Position numbers and translations under genes: made by a program
Assembly (NCBI GenBank): GCA_023150215.1
Contig: JAKLLJ010000068.1
Location: 1 to 12,354 of the forward strand
Source: Thauera sp.
GTDB lineage: Bacteria; Pseudomonadota; Gammaproteobacteria; Burkholderiales; Rhodocyclaceae
Length of the DNA: 12,354 nt
Direction: 5' to 3'
The notes under the pieces: model-generated
Database searches by the model: none
What the model saw: the letters and a program-made list of their open reading frames with translations, nothing else
Told to the model about the DNA's origin: nothing
Part shown: positions 6,776-12,354 of the stretch, piece by piece
Position numbering within the stretch: position 1 is the stretch's first letter
Layout: every line of letters starts with the position of its first letter

Positions 6776-6830
6776 GGCCACGCCGGCGAGCCTGGAAATG
6801 GTGTAACCGTCCATCGCTTCCTCCTTTCCG

Positions 6831-8516
6831 TTACCCGGCGCAGCAGGACAACGCCTTCACGTCCTTCTTGAAGGTCTGCGCCGCGAGCTTGAGCCCCTCG
6901 ACCATCGTTAGGTAAGGGAACAACTGGTCGGCAAGTTCTTCCACCGTCATGCGGGCACGGATCGCCAGCGCGGCCGCCTGGATCAGTTCGCCCGCCTCTG
7001 GCGTGACCGCCTGCACGCCGATCAAGCGACGTGAGCCTTCTTCGATCACCAGCTTGATGAAGCCGCGCGTGTCAAAGTTGGCGAGGGCACGCGGCACGTT
7101 GTCGAGCGTGAGCGTGCGGCTGTCGGTCTCGATTCCTTTGAGGTGGGCCTCGGCTTCGGACAGCCCGACGGTGGCGACCTGCGGGTCGGTGAAGACCACG
7201 GCCGGCATTGCGGTGAGATCAAGCGCCGCCTCGCCGCCGGTCATGTTGACGGCCGCGCGCGTGCCGCCGGCCGCCGCGACGTAAACGAACTGCGGCTGGT
7301 CGGTGCAGTCGCCGGCAGCATAGATGTCCGGCGCGCTCGTGCGTAGGCCGTCATCGACGACGATGGCGCCTTGCGGGTTCACCGTCACGCCGGCGGCTTC
7401 GAGATTCAGGCTGCGCGTGTTCGGGCTGCGGCCGGTGGCGATCAGCAACTTGTCGGCACGCAGCTCACCTTGGGCGGTCGTGAGCACGAATTCACCGTCC
7501 TGATAAGCCACCTGACTCGCCTGGGTATGCTCCAGCACGGCTATCCCTTCGGCGCGGAAGGCATCGGTCACAGCCGCGCCGATGGCCGGGTCCTCGCGGA
7601 AGAACAGCGTGCTGCGCGCCAGGACCGTGACCTGGCTGCCCAGCCGGGCGAAGGCTTGCGCCAGTTCAACGGCCACCACCGACGAGCCGATCACCGCCAG
7701 CCGCACAGGGATCGTGTCGCTCGCCAGCGCCTCGGTCGAGGTCCAGTACGGCGTGTCCTTCAGGCCGGGGATCGGCGGGATCGCCGGACTTGCGCCGGTC
7801 GCGATCAGGCAGCGGTCGAAACTCACTTCGCGCGTGCCGCCGTCTGCGGTCGCCACGGTCAGCGTGCGCGCGTCCTTGAACCGGGCCTCGCCCGCCAGCC
7901 GCGTGATGACTGGATTGCTGTCCAGAATGCTTTCGTACTTGGCGTGGCGCAGTTCCTCGACGCGCGCTTGCTGCTGGGCAAGCAGCCGCTCGCGAAGGAT
8001 GGCCGGCGTTGCCGCTGCGATGCCGTCGTCGAACGGGCTCGCCGTGCGCAGATGGGCGATGTGGGCGGCACGGATCATGATCTTGGACGGGATGCAGCCG
8101 ACATTCACGCAGGTGCCGCCGATGGTGCCGCGCTCGATCAGCGTGACGCGCGCACCCTGTTCGACGGCCTTGAGCGCAGCGGCCATCGCCGCCCCGCCGC
8201 TGCCGATGACGGCGATGTGCAGCTTGCCGTTGCCGTGACCGGCTTGGCTTCCGCCACCAACCCATTCGCGCACGCGGTCGAGCAGCCCGCCGCGCGGCGG
8301 CGCGCTTGGTGCGTCAGCCAGCGCGGCCCGATATCCGAGCCCGACGACGGCGGCGAGTAGAGCGTTGGTCGAAGTCTCTGCGGTCATGGCCAGGGTCGCA
8401 TTGCCCTTGGCGTAAGACACCTCGGCCGAACGCACGCCGGGCACCCGCTCCAGCGCTTCCTTGACATGGGCCGCGCACGATTCGCAGGTCATGCCGGTGA
8501 TTCTCAGTTGTGTCAT
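6831..8516 (-). CDS. merA: Mercuric reductase MerA (561 aa)
   Basis: A cytoplasmic flavoprotein that reduces Hg(II) to volatile Hg(0) with NADPH. It has an N-terminal heavy-metal-associated domain with GMTCESC (8-14), then a linker. An FAD-binding IGSGGAA fold follows (about 104-110). The redox-active pair is Cys136/Cys141 in GGTCVNVGCIPSK. NAD(P)-binding and dimerisation domains follow. The C-terminal vicinal cysteines Cys558/Cys559 end the protein as SCCAG. Length and all cysteine positions equal those of Tn501 MerA. It is the last gene of merTPCA, 27 bp after merC. No merD or merE follows. A 10-bp imperfect hairpin at 6769-6791 lies about 40 nt beyond the stop but lacks a T-run. Confidence 0.97.
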   Translation of the reverse strand: MTQLRITGMTCESCAAHVKEALERVPGVRSAEVSYAKGNATLAMTAETSTNALLAAVVGLGYRAALADAPSAPPRGGLLDRVREWVGGGSQAGHGNGKLHIAVIGSGGAAMAAALKAVEQGARVTLIERGTIGGTCVNVGCIPSKIMIRAAHIAHLRTASPFDDGIAAATPAILRERLLAQQQARVEELRHAKYESILDSNPVITRLAGEARFKDARTLTVATADGGTREVSFDRCLIATGASPAIPPIPGLKDTPYWTSTEALASDTIPVRLAVIGSSVVAVELAQAFARLGSQVTVLARSTLFFREDPAIGAAVTDAFRAEGIAVLEHTQASQVAYQDGEFVLTTAQGELRADKLLIATGRSPNTRSLNLEAAGVTVNPQGAIVVDDGLRTSAPDIYAAGDCTDQPQFVYVAAAGGTRAAVNMTGGEAALDLTAMPAVVFTDPQVATVGLSEAEAHLKGIETDSRTLTLDNVPRALANFDTRGFIKLVIEEGSRRLIGVQAVTPEAGELIQAAALAIRARMTVEELADQLFPYLTMVEGLKLAAQTFKKDVKALSCCAG

Positions 8517-8543
8517 GGTCTCATTCCTCTTGTCGTGACCGCT

Positions 8544-8966
8544 TCATCCGTGTTTCGGGGGGAGTGCGCACTCTTCCGACCCGCAGCGGCGGTTGGCCGG
8601 TGACACCAGATCCCAGATCGACACACCGACCATCAAGGCGATTCCCGTGTAGACCAGGGGCCGCATCCACGCGGTGGCAAGCAGCCAGACCGTGCCGACG
8701 ATGACGATGGCTGGGCCGACCATGCCGAGCAGACTGCGGTGCCATTGCCGGTGGCGCAGCCAACCCAGCGCGTTCGCCACCAGCGCCAGGGCGGCGAACA
8801 GCGGCAGCAGCCGGGAAATGAACAGGCCTTCGTACTGCTGGAGGAAGCCCAGCCCGATGGCTGCACCCAGACTGGCGAGCGCGGGAAAGCAGGCCGCGCA
8901 GCCCATCGCGGAAACGACGGTACCCAATGCCCCGGCCTTGTCGGCGATACGCGCAATCGGTGTCAT
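8544..8966 (-). CDS. merC: Mercury transporter MerC (140 aa)
   Basis: An inner-membrane Hg(II) uptake protein with about four hydrophobic segments. The first contains the metal-binding pair Cys23/Cys26 in SAMGCAACFPALASLG, and the C-terminal tail carries another pair, Cys128/Cys133. This is the MerC pattern seen in Tn21-type operons. A GGAG Shine-Dalgarno precedes the ATG at 8966. It lies 15 bp after merP and 27 bp before merA in the leftward operon. It works alongside MerT to feed Hg(II) to MerA. Confidence 0.93.
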   Translation of the reverse strand: MTPIARIADKAGALGTVVSAMGCAACFPALASLGAAIGLGFLQQYEGLFISRLLPLFAALALVANALGWLRHRQWHRSLLGMVGPAIVIVGTVWLLATAWMRPLVYTGIALMVGVSIWDLVSPANRRCGSEECALPPKHG

Positions 8967-8981
8967 GGCGTCACTCCATGT

Positions 8982-9260
8982 TCAGCGCTTGATGCTGGAC
9001 GGATAGCCGGCGTTGGTGGTGGCCTCGGTCAGCTTCTGGACGGTGGTCTTGGCGTCGTCGAAGGTCACGACCGCTTCACGCTTGTCGAAACTCACGTCGA
9101 CCTGGTTGACGCCCTCGACCTTGGAGAGCGCCTTCTTCACCGTGATCGGGCAGGCCGCGCAGGTCATGCCGGGCACGGACAGCGTGACGGTCTGGACGGC
9201 GGCCCAGGCGGGTGTGGCAAGGGTGGCGGCCAGGGCCACGAGTGCGGCAAGTTTCTTCAT
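8982..9260 (-). CDS. merP: Periplasmic mercury-binding protein MerP (92 aa)
   Basis: It has an N-terminal signal peptide (MKKLAALVALAATLATPAWA) with likely cleavage after AWA at residue 20, giving a 72-residue mature protein, the usual size. The mature part is one ferredoxin-like heavy-metal domain with the Hg-binding motif GMTCAAC (Cys34, Cys37). It captures Hg(II) in the periplasm and hands it to MerT. A strong AGGAG site precedes the start. It lies 12 bp after merT. Confidence 0.96.
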   Translation of the reverse strand: MKKLAALVALAATLATPAWAAVQTVTLSVPGMTCAACPITVKKALSKVEGVNQVDVSFDKREAVVTFDDAKTTVQKLTEATTNAGYPSSIKR

Positions 9261-9272
9261 GATGATCTCCTG

Positions 9273-9623
9273 TCAGTAGAACAGCGGAAGGACGTAGGGA
9301 AAGGCGAGCGCGACCACCACCAGGGCAGCCACGATCCAGAAAATGAGCTTGTAGGTCGTGCGAACCTGCGGAATCGCGCAGACCTCGCCCGGCTTGCAGG
9401 CGTTGGCCGGCCGGAAGATGCGGCGCCAGGCGAAGAACAGCGCGACGAGCGCTGCACCGATGAAGACCGGCCGGTACGGTTCCAACACGGTGAGGTTGCC
9501 GATCCAGGCGCCGGAAAAGCCGAGCGCGGCCAGCACCAGCGGGCCGAGGCAGCAGGTCGAGGCAAGGATGGCGGCGAGGCCGCCGGCGGCCAAGGCACCG
9601 CGCCCGGATTGCGGTTCCGACAT
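9273..9623 (-). CDS. merT: Mercuric transport protein MerT (116 aa)
   Basis: A three-segment inner-membrane Hg(II) importer. The first segment carries the vicinal pair Cys24/Cys25 (ASTCCLGPLV), and the cytoplasmic loop carries Cys76/Cys82 (NACKPGEVC), at the same residue numbers as Tn501 MerT. Length is standard. AAGGAG lies 8 nt before the ATG at 9623. It is the first gene of the leftward operon and is driven by the MerR-controlled promoter at 9660-9690. Confidence 0.97.
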   Translation of the reverse strand: MSEPQSGRGALAAGGLAAILASTCCLGPLVLAALGFSGAWIGNLTVLEPYRPVFIGAALVALFFAWRRIFRPANACKPGEVCAIPQVRTTYKLIFWIVAALVVVALAFPYVLPLFY

Positions 9624-9648
9624 GAGGTTTCTCCTTTCGAGGTTTCGC

Positions 9649-9690
9649 TTGATGCTGTAACGTTACTTCCGTAGTTAACTACGGAGTCAA
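9649..9690. promoter_or_regulatory. Divergent mer promoter/operator (PmerT and PmerR)
   Basis: On the minus strand, -35 TTGACT (9690-9685) and -10 TAACGT (9665-9660) are separated by 19 bp, the over-long spacer that MerR untwists. Between them lies the perfect 18-bp palindrome TCCGTAGTTAACTACGGA (9668-9685). This matches the Tn501/Tn21 mer operator layout. On the plus strand a candidate PmerR has TTGATG (9649-9654), 17 bp, and TAGTTA (9672-9677), so MerR bound here would repress its own gene. Confidence 0.93.
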
Positions 9691-9695
9691 GCGCG

Positions 9696-10103
9696 ATGAA
9701 CACCGAACCGGATAGCCTGACCATCGGCGCCTTCGCCAAGGCGGCCGGGGTCAATGTCGAGACAATCCGCTTCTATCAGCTCAAGGGGCTACTGGCGACA
9801 CCGGACCGGCCCTACGGCAGCATCCGCCGCTACAGCGGCGCTGATGTGGCGCGGGTGAGGTTCGTGAAGGCCGCCCAGCGTCTGGGCTTCAACCTGGACG
9901 AGATCGGGCAGCTCCTGAGGCTGGAGGATGGCACCCATTGCAGCGAGGCAGCGGAACTGGCGTCGCAGCGGCTGGACGACGTGCAAGCCAAGCTGGCCGA
10001 CCTGACCCGGATCGAGGCAGCCTTGTCCAAGTTGGTCGGTGAATGCCACGCGCATCAAGGCAATGTGTCCTGTCCGCTGATCGCCGCCTTGCATTGCCGA
10101 TAG
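9696..10103 (+). CDS. merR: Mercury-responsive regulator MerR (135 aa)
   Basis: A dimeric MerR-family activator/repressor. It has an N-terminal winged helix (LTIGAFAKAAGVNVETIRFYQ), then the helix-turn segment GSIRRYS. A long dimerisation helix and the three Hg(II) ligands follow: Cys82 (THCSEA), Cys117 (GECHAH) and Cys126 (VSCPL), at exactly the Tn501 positions. It is a few residues shorter than Tn501 MerR at the C-terminus. The start lies 5 bp from the end of the operator, with only a weak Shine-Dalgarno, as is usual for merR. It is divergent from merTPCA. Confidence 0.97.
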   Translation: MNTEPDSLTIGAFAKAAGVNVETIRFYQLKGLLATPDRPYGSIRRYSGADVARVRFVKAAQRLGFNLDEIGQLLRLEDGTHCSEAAELASQRLDDVQAKLADLTRIEAALSKLVGECHAHQGNVSCPLIAALHCR

Positions 10104-10190
10104 TTCACGGATTGGCCTGGGCATCAGACGTCATGGATTTCGGGCATTGCGGGCAATCGTTTTCTGAACACGGCAGCCGCCACCGCCTTC

Positions 10191-10222
10191 CGTGAAAAGG
10201 AAGAGCCCCGACATGGGGGCTC
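10191..10222 (-). terminator. Rho-independent terminator after the 238-aa backbone gene
   Basis: The stem GAGCCCC (10203-10209) / GGGGCTC (10216-10222) has a 6-nt loop. On the minus strand it is followed by TTCCTTTTC. It starts about 15 nt past the stop at 10237. It marks the right edge of the backbone next to the mer cargo. Confidence 0.8.
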
Positions 10223-10236
10223 GAATGGGTTGCGGG

Positions 10237-10953
10237 TTACTCGTCGTCGTAGAGCGTCAGCCCGTCCAGCACGGGCGCGTCGGCATCGAAGATCAGCAGG
10301 CGCACGTCGGCGAGCGCGGCCAGGTGGAGCACCTCGACGAGGGACTCCGGCATGCCTTTCCGGCGATGCGCCCGCCGCAACCGCTCGGCGGTGATGCCTT
10401 CGACCCGTTGCAGGTTCTCGTCCGTCCAGGGCGTGGCGATCAGCTTCACGCCGACCGCGGGGCTGTAGGGAATGCGGAAGGCAACGAACAGGAAACGGGT
10501 CGGCGTGTCGATGTCGGCCAGGTTGGCCAGATAGCGGCCGGCCTCCTCGGTGATATGCGCCGAACTGATTTCCCAAGCACGGCTGTAGAAGCCGGTCTCG
10601 AAGCGCAGGCGGCGTACCACCTCGCGCGCGGCTTCCTCGGAGTAGGTATCCCCGACGTGCAGCGGCTGGCCGGCTTCTTCGGCCATGACGGCGTAGACGA
10701 GGTTTCGGGCGATACCGTGGCTGGGGCACTGCGCGTCCAGCTCGGGCGGCACGTTCTGGCCCTCGGTGATCAGCGCGAAGTCGTCGCAGAAGACGCAGGC
10801 ATGGCGCTCGACCTGGCTGTCCGGCAGGTGCGACTGCGAGACGTGCAGCGGCAGATAGCTCAGGGGGCAGTCGTCGTCGTAGGAAATCGCCAGCAGCCGC
10901 TGCACGGACAGGCCATCGTAGCCGCGGACGAAGGGGTTTTTGGAATGAGACAT
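10237..10953 (-). CDS. Conserved-looking ICE protein of unknown function (238 aa)
   Basis: The ATG at 10953 is preceded by GGAGG 6 nt upstream. The product opens MSHSKNPFVRGYDGLSVQRL and has no signal peptide or membrane segment. Notable features are a pair CVFC (53-56) with a further Cys76, a central FYSRAWEISSAHITEEAGRY stretch (about 122-141), PYSPAVGVKLIATPWTDENL (162-181), and a C-terminal HLAALADVRLLIFDADAPVL followed by an acidic YDDE end. The SAHIT stretch faintly recalls small DUF5983-type ICE proteins, but I cannot confirm this. It lies alone between two terminators (10191 and 11121), with a 249-bp structured leader upstream. Confidence 0.8.
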   Translation of the reverse strand: MSHSKNPFVRGYDGLSVQRLLAISYDDDCPLSYLPLHVSQSHLPDSQVERHACVFCDDFALITEGQNVPPELDAQCPSHGIARNLVYAVMAEEAGQPLHVGDTYSEEAAREVVRRLRFETGFYSRAWEISSAHITEEAGRYLANLADIDTPTRFLFVAFRIPYSPAVGVKLIATPWTDENLQRVEGITAERLRRAHRRKGMPESLVEVLHLAALADVRLLIFDADAPVLDGLTLYDDE

Positions 10954-10976
10954 GGGATTCCTCCAGCAGAGGATGG

Positions 10977-11020
10977 CCGAGGCAATCCCCTGCCGGGGAT
11001 TGAACCCCAGCGAGTGGATG
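10977..11020 (-). promoter_or_regulatory. Leader element copy 4, upstream of the 238-aa gene
   Basis: This is the clearest copy. On the minus strand GCTGGGG-TTCAAT-CCCCGGC (11005-11011 with 10992-10998) forms hairpin 1. The perfect 8-bp CAATCCCC-GGCA-GGGGATTG (10995-11002 with 10983-10990) forms hairpin 2. They share the CCCC strand and so exclude each other. Hairpin 2 ends about 30 nt before the start codon, next to a CCTCGG motif. Confidence 0.6.
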
Positions 11021-11054
11021 AAGTGGCAACCGGTCAGCCGGCGGCGGCGTCGGG

Positions 11055-11073
11055 CCGCCCTGGTGGCGGGCGG
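11055..11073 (-). promoter_or_regulatory. Hairpin behind the putative 8-residue leader peptide
   Basis: CCGCCC (11055-11060) / GGGCGG (11068-11073) has a 7-nt loop and lies 6 nt beyond the stop of the tiny frame 11080-11106. The layout could suit attenuation or simple RNA stabilisation; no T-run follows. Confidence 0.35.
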
Positions 11074-11079
11074 TGCAGG

Positions 11080-11106
11080 TCAGTGGAAGATGGTGATTCG
11101 GGACAT
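11080..11106 (-). CDS. Putative leader peptide MSRITIFH
   Basis: A nine-codon frame (ATG TCC CGA ATC ACC ATC TTC CAC TGA on the minus strand) is preceded by AGGAG with a 5-nt spacer, as good as the site of any gene here. It lies between the terminator at 11121-11163 and the 238-aa gene, followed by GC-rich hairpins. It could be a translated leader or the remnant start of a lost gene. Evidence is only the ribosome site and position. Confidence 0.35.
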   Translation of the reverse strand: MSRITIFH

Positions 11107-11120
11107 GGCCGCTCCTGCGA

Positions 11121-11163
11121 AAGGAAGGAGGGACATGGCCCCGAACGGGGACGCATGTCCCTC
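11121..11163 (-). terminator. Strong terminator after the 130-aa gene
   Basis: A perfect 10-bp outer repeat, GAGGGACATG (11128-11137) / CATGTCCCTC (11154-11163), encloses an inner CCCC/GGGG stem. On the minus strand it is followed by CTTCCTTTC. It lies about 40 nt past the stop at 11203 and closes the two-gene unit. Confidence 0.8.
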
Positions 11164-11202
11164 GTGGGGTGGGATGAAAGGACGGTGGTTGCCAGGCGCG
11201 GC

Positions 11203-11595
11203 TCACCAGCCGTTGTAGTGCAGCGTGAGGTCAGCGATGACCTGGCGCCGTTCCAGATCGAGGCCGCCGAAGTCGGACAGCCCCTCGAAGCCGCAACGCT
11301 TGAGCATCGCGCCGCCCTCGCGGGAGTTGTAGAAGCTCACCATCGCGGACAGGAACATGCGTTGACCGCTGCTCAGCACGCCCAGGGCGTCGTTGAGCAT
11401 CAGCATGTTGGGCCGCAGGTCCCACTTGGTGGTGGCACGCTGCAGACCTTCGCGTGTGCCGTCGCCGAACCACTCGTGGCCGGCGATCTGCGCGCCGCGC
11501 TTCCAGGCCTCGAAGAAGGCCTGCGGTGCAGCGTCGAAGTGCGCCTGTTCCAGCGCCATCTGATCGAGCACGTCTTCGGGCAAAGACAGATTCAT
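11203..11595 (-). CDS. Conserved-looking ICE protein of unknown function (130 aa)
   Basis: The ATG at 11595 has AAGGAG 7 nt upstream, and the product opens MNLSLPEDVLDQMALEQAHF. It is soluble and mostly helical in appearance: an N-terminal acidic helix, a WKRGAQIAGHEWFGDGTREG centre, MLMLNDALGVLSSGQRMFLS, and a C-terminal DLERRQVIADLTLHYNGW. No cysteine cluster beyond one Cys and no membrane segment. I do not recognise a named domain. It is the second gene of a two-gene leftward unit, 25 bp after the 78-aa gene. An upstream in-frame ATG (11649) lies within the preceding gene and lacks a ribosome site. Confidence 0.78.
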   Translation of the reverse strand: MNLSLPEDVLDQMALEQAHFDAAPQAFFEAWKRGAQIAGHEWFGDGTREGLQRATTKWDLRPNMLMLNDALGVLSSGQRMFLSAMVSFYNSREGGAMLKRCGFEGLSDFGGLDLERRQVIADLTLHYNGW

Positions 11596-11620
11596 GAGAG
11601 AACTCCTTGAAGGGTGGGAA

Positions 11621-11857
11621 TCAGGGGTGAGCGCGCTGTGTCCAGGCACGGGTATCCAGGGCGCGCTGTGCTGCGAGGTGGGTCGGGAAATACTCGACGG
11701 ACTCCCGCGATACCGGGCCTTCGTCGTCTTGTGTGCCGATGTAGTGGCCGGCCGCGCTGCGCAGCACCTGTAGCGGCAAACGCTTGCCGGTCCAGGTCAG
11801 CGCCAGCGCACCACTGCGCACTGCGGTTGCAGAGGAAGATGCGGAAGGTACAGACAT
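11621..11857 (-). CDS. Small conserved-looking ICE protein of unknown function (78 aa)
   Basis: The start at 11857 is chosen for AAGGAG 6 nt upstream. An in-frame ATG at 11935 would include the leader hairpins. The product opens MSVPSASSSATAVRSGALAL and has a serine/alanine-rich first 15 residues, then a compact core (LTWTGKRLPLQVLRSAAGHY, IGTQDDEGPVSRESVEYFPT) and a helical basic end. It is cytoplasmic with no membrane segment. It is the first gene of the unit, behind leader element copy 3 and repeat copy B. Function unknown. Confidence 0.72.
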   Translation of the reverse strand: MSVPSASSSATAVRSGALALTWTGKRLPLQVLRSAAGHYIGTQDDEGPVSRESVEYFPTHLAAQRALDTRAWTQRAHP

Positions 11858-11876
11858 GCCGTGCTCCTTGGTGGGT

Positions 11877-11923
11877 CGGGGAGCACGCATCCCGCAGGGG
11901 ATGGAGTTCCCCTCGGGTGGTTG
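11877..11923 (-). promoter_or_regulatory. Leader element copy 3, upstream of the 78-aa gene
   Basis: On the minus strand CCCGaGGGGA-ACTCCA-TCCCCtgCGGG gives hairpin 1. CATCCC-CTGC-GGGATG (11898-11903 with 11888-11893) gives hairpin 2 with a 4-nt loop, sharing the C-run. It is followed by GCTCCCCG, comparable to the CTCCG end of the other copies. Confidence 0.55.
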
Positions 11924-11980
11924 AGAAAAGTGCATCGTCGCCAGGCCGGCGAGCGTCCGCGGTGGGCGATGCGAAGCGGA

Positions 11981-12087
11981 CTGGATCGGTCAACGCGGCG
12001 AACCGCGTTGCAGTATTGAAGACCGAGACTGCCAGGGCATGCCGCTGACGACTGTCAGCAACGCATGGCGTGAGGATGGGCGCGAAG
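11981..12087. repeat. Diverged long repeat, copy B (about 107 bp)
   Basis: Partner of 2461-2569 in the same orientation. It keeps the small hairpin GCTGAC-GACT-GTCAGC (12044-12059) and the same downstream plan toward the gene. It lies 124 bp upstream of the 78-aa gene start. See copy A for shared stretches. Confidence 0.7.
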
Positions 12088-12342
12088 CATGGCTGCCGTC
12101 GCAGGGAAAACCGAATCGCGGACGGCCCGCTTTAGGGCAATGGCCGGCGTCACGGGACAAGGCAAAGACCAGGGCGCCGAAGGCCACGCGGGCCTTCGGC
12201 TGGAGAGGAAGGAAAACCACCTGTGGGCTGCGTCAGCGCAGGCCGTCGTCAAAGCCGTTCGCTGCGTCAGCAATCGCACCCGGCCCGTTTCGTGGCTGGG
12301 GCCGGAAACCTCTGGCGTGCATCCACACACAAAGGGAGCCCG
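12088..12342. other. Non-coding stretch with hairpin and short direct repeats
   Basis: No gene with a ribosome site could be supported here. A perfect 10-bp inverted repeat GCCGAAGGCC (12176-12185) / GGCCTTCGGC (12191-12200) is present, without a T-run on either side. The 11-bp word GCTGCGTCAGC occurs twice, at 12227-12237 and 12261-12271, 34 bp apart. Confidence 0.5.
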
Positions 12343-12354
12343 ATGTTTCGCCGG
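12343..12354 (+). CDS. Possible start of a rightward gene (partial)
   Basis: ATG at 12343 is preceded by AAGGGAG with a suitable spacer, and four codons (MFRR) are visible before the window ends. If real, it would be divergent from the backbone genes. Too short to name. Confidence 0.3.

Noticed and set aside
6769..6791. Hairpin GCTCACCGGC/GCCGGCGAGC as merA terminator
   Set aside because: One mismatch, a 3-nt loop and no T-run on either strand. It also lies where transporter-like sequence ends, so it is not called as a terminator.
7371..8360. Plus-strand frame of 329 codons opposite merA
   Set aside because: merA on the minus strand has every expected motif; this is its shadow.
10124..11206. 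Minus-strand frame of 360 codons covering the 238-aa gene
   Set aside because: It is a different frame, with Arg/Pro/Ala-rich translation, that crosses a terminator and leader hairpins. The 238-aa frame has the ribosome site and normal composition.
10192..11610. Long plus-strand frame (472 codons)
   Set aside because: It runs antisense through two minus-strand genes with strong ribosome sites and through two terminators. The translation has no recognisable domain.
1..12354. CRISPR array, tRNA gene or attachment site
   Set aside because: No regularly spaced identical repeats, no cloverleaf or TTCGA-type tRNA end and no integrase or end repeats were found on either strand.

Overview
This GC-rich window looks like accessory DNA from a beta- or gammaproteobacterium. 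It appears to be the inside of an integrative conjugative element (ICE) that carries a heavy-metal resistance load. No tRNA, rRNA, integrase or core housekeeping gene is visible, so the host cannot be named. The backbone evidence is a set of minus-strand ICE genes with strong Shine-Dalgarno sequences: an STY4534/DUF3577 replication-type protein, a DUF3275 protein, a DUF932 protein, and three conserved-looking ICE proteins of unknown function.

Layout. Positions 1-133 hold the 5' end of a group II intron on the minus strand. It abuts the Rho-independent terminator (134-174) of the DUF932 gene, which is typical of class C introns. Positions 180-2316 are a backbone operon read leftward: DUF3577, DUF3275, DUF932. 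Positions 2461-2569 are an upstream block that recurs in diverged form at 11981-12087. Positions 2677-6775 are a rightward, tightly coupled metal-efflux cluster: an RcnR/DmeR-type repressor with a C-tract operator, a DmeF-type CDF exporter, an MFS permease, an Acr3-like permease, a 45-residue small protein and the broken front half of a second CDF-type transporter. Positions 6831-10103 are a mercury-resistance locus: divergent merR and merTPCA with a textbook 19-bp-spaced mer promoter/operator. Positions 10191-11857 return to leftward backbone genes in two transcription units, each closed by a strong terminator. Positions 11858-12354 are mostly non-coding and contain the second copy of the upstream block.

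How it works together. The dme cluster should sense Ni/Co and export it. The Acr3-like permease suggests metalloid export, although its substrate is unproven. The mer genes import Hg(II) and reduce it to volatile Hg(0). The cargo sits neatly between a backbone terminator (10191) and the upstream region of the DUF3577 operon, so it interrupts no backbone gene.

The least-explained signal is non-coding. Four backbone leaders share an element with two mutually exclusive hairpins (GGGG-TTC..-CCCC, then CCCC-nnnn-GGGG). The two operons headed by the repeated block also share further hairpins whose stems appear to covary. None of the metal-resistance genes carries this element.
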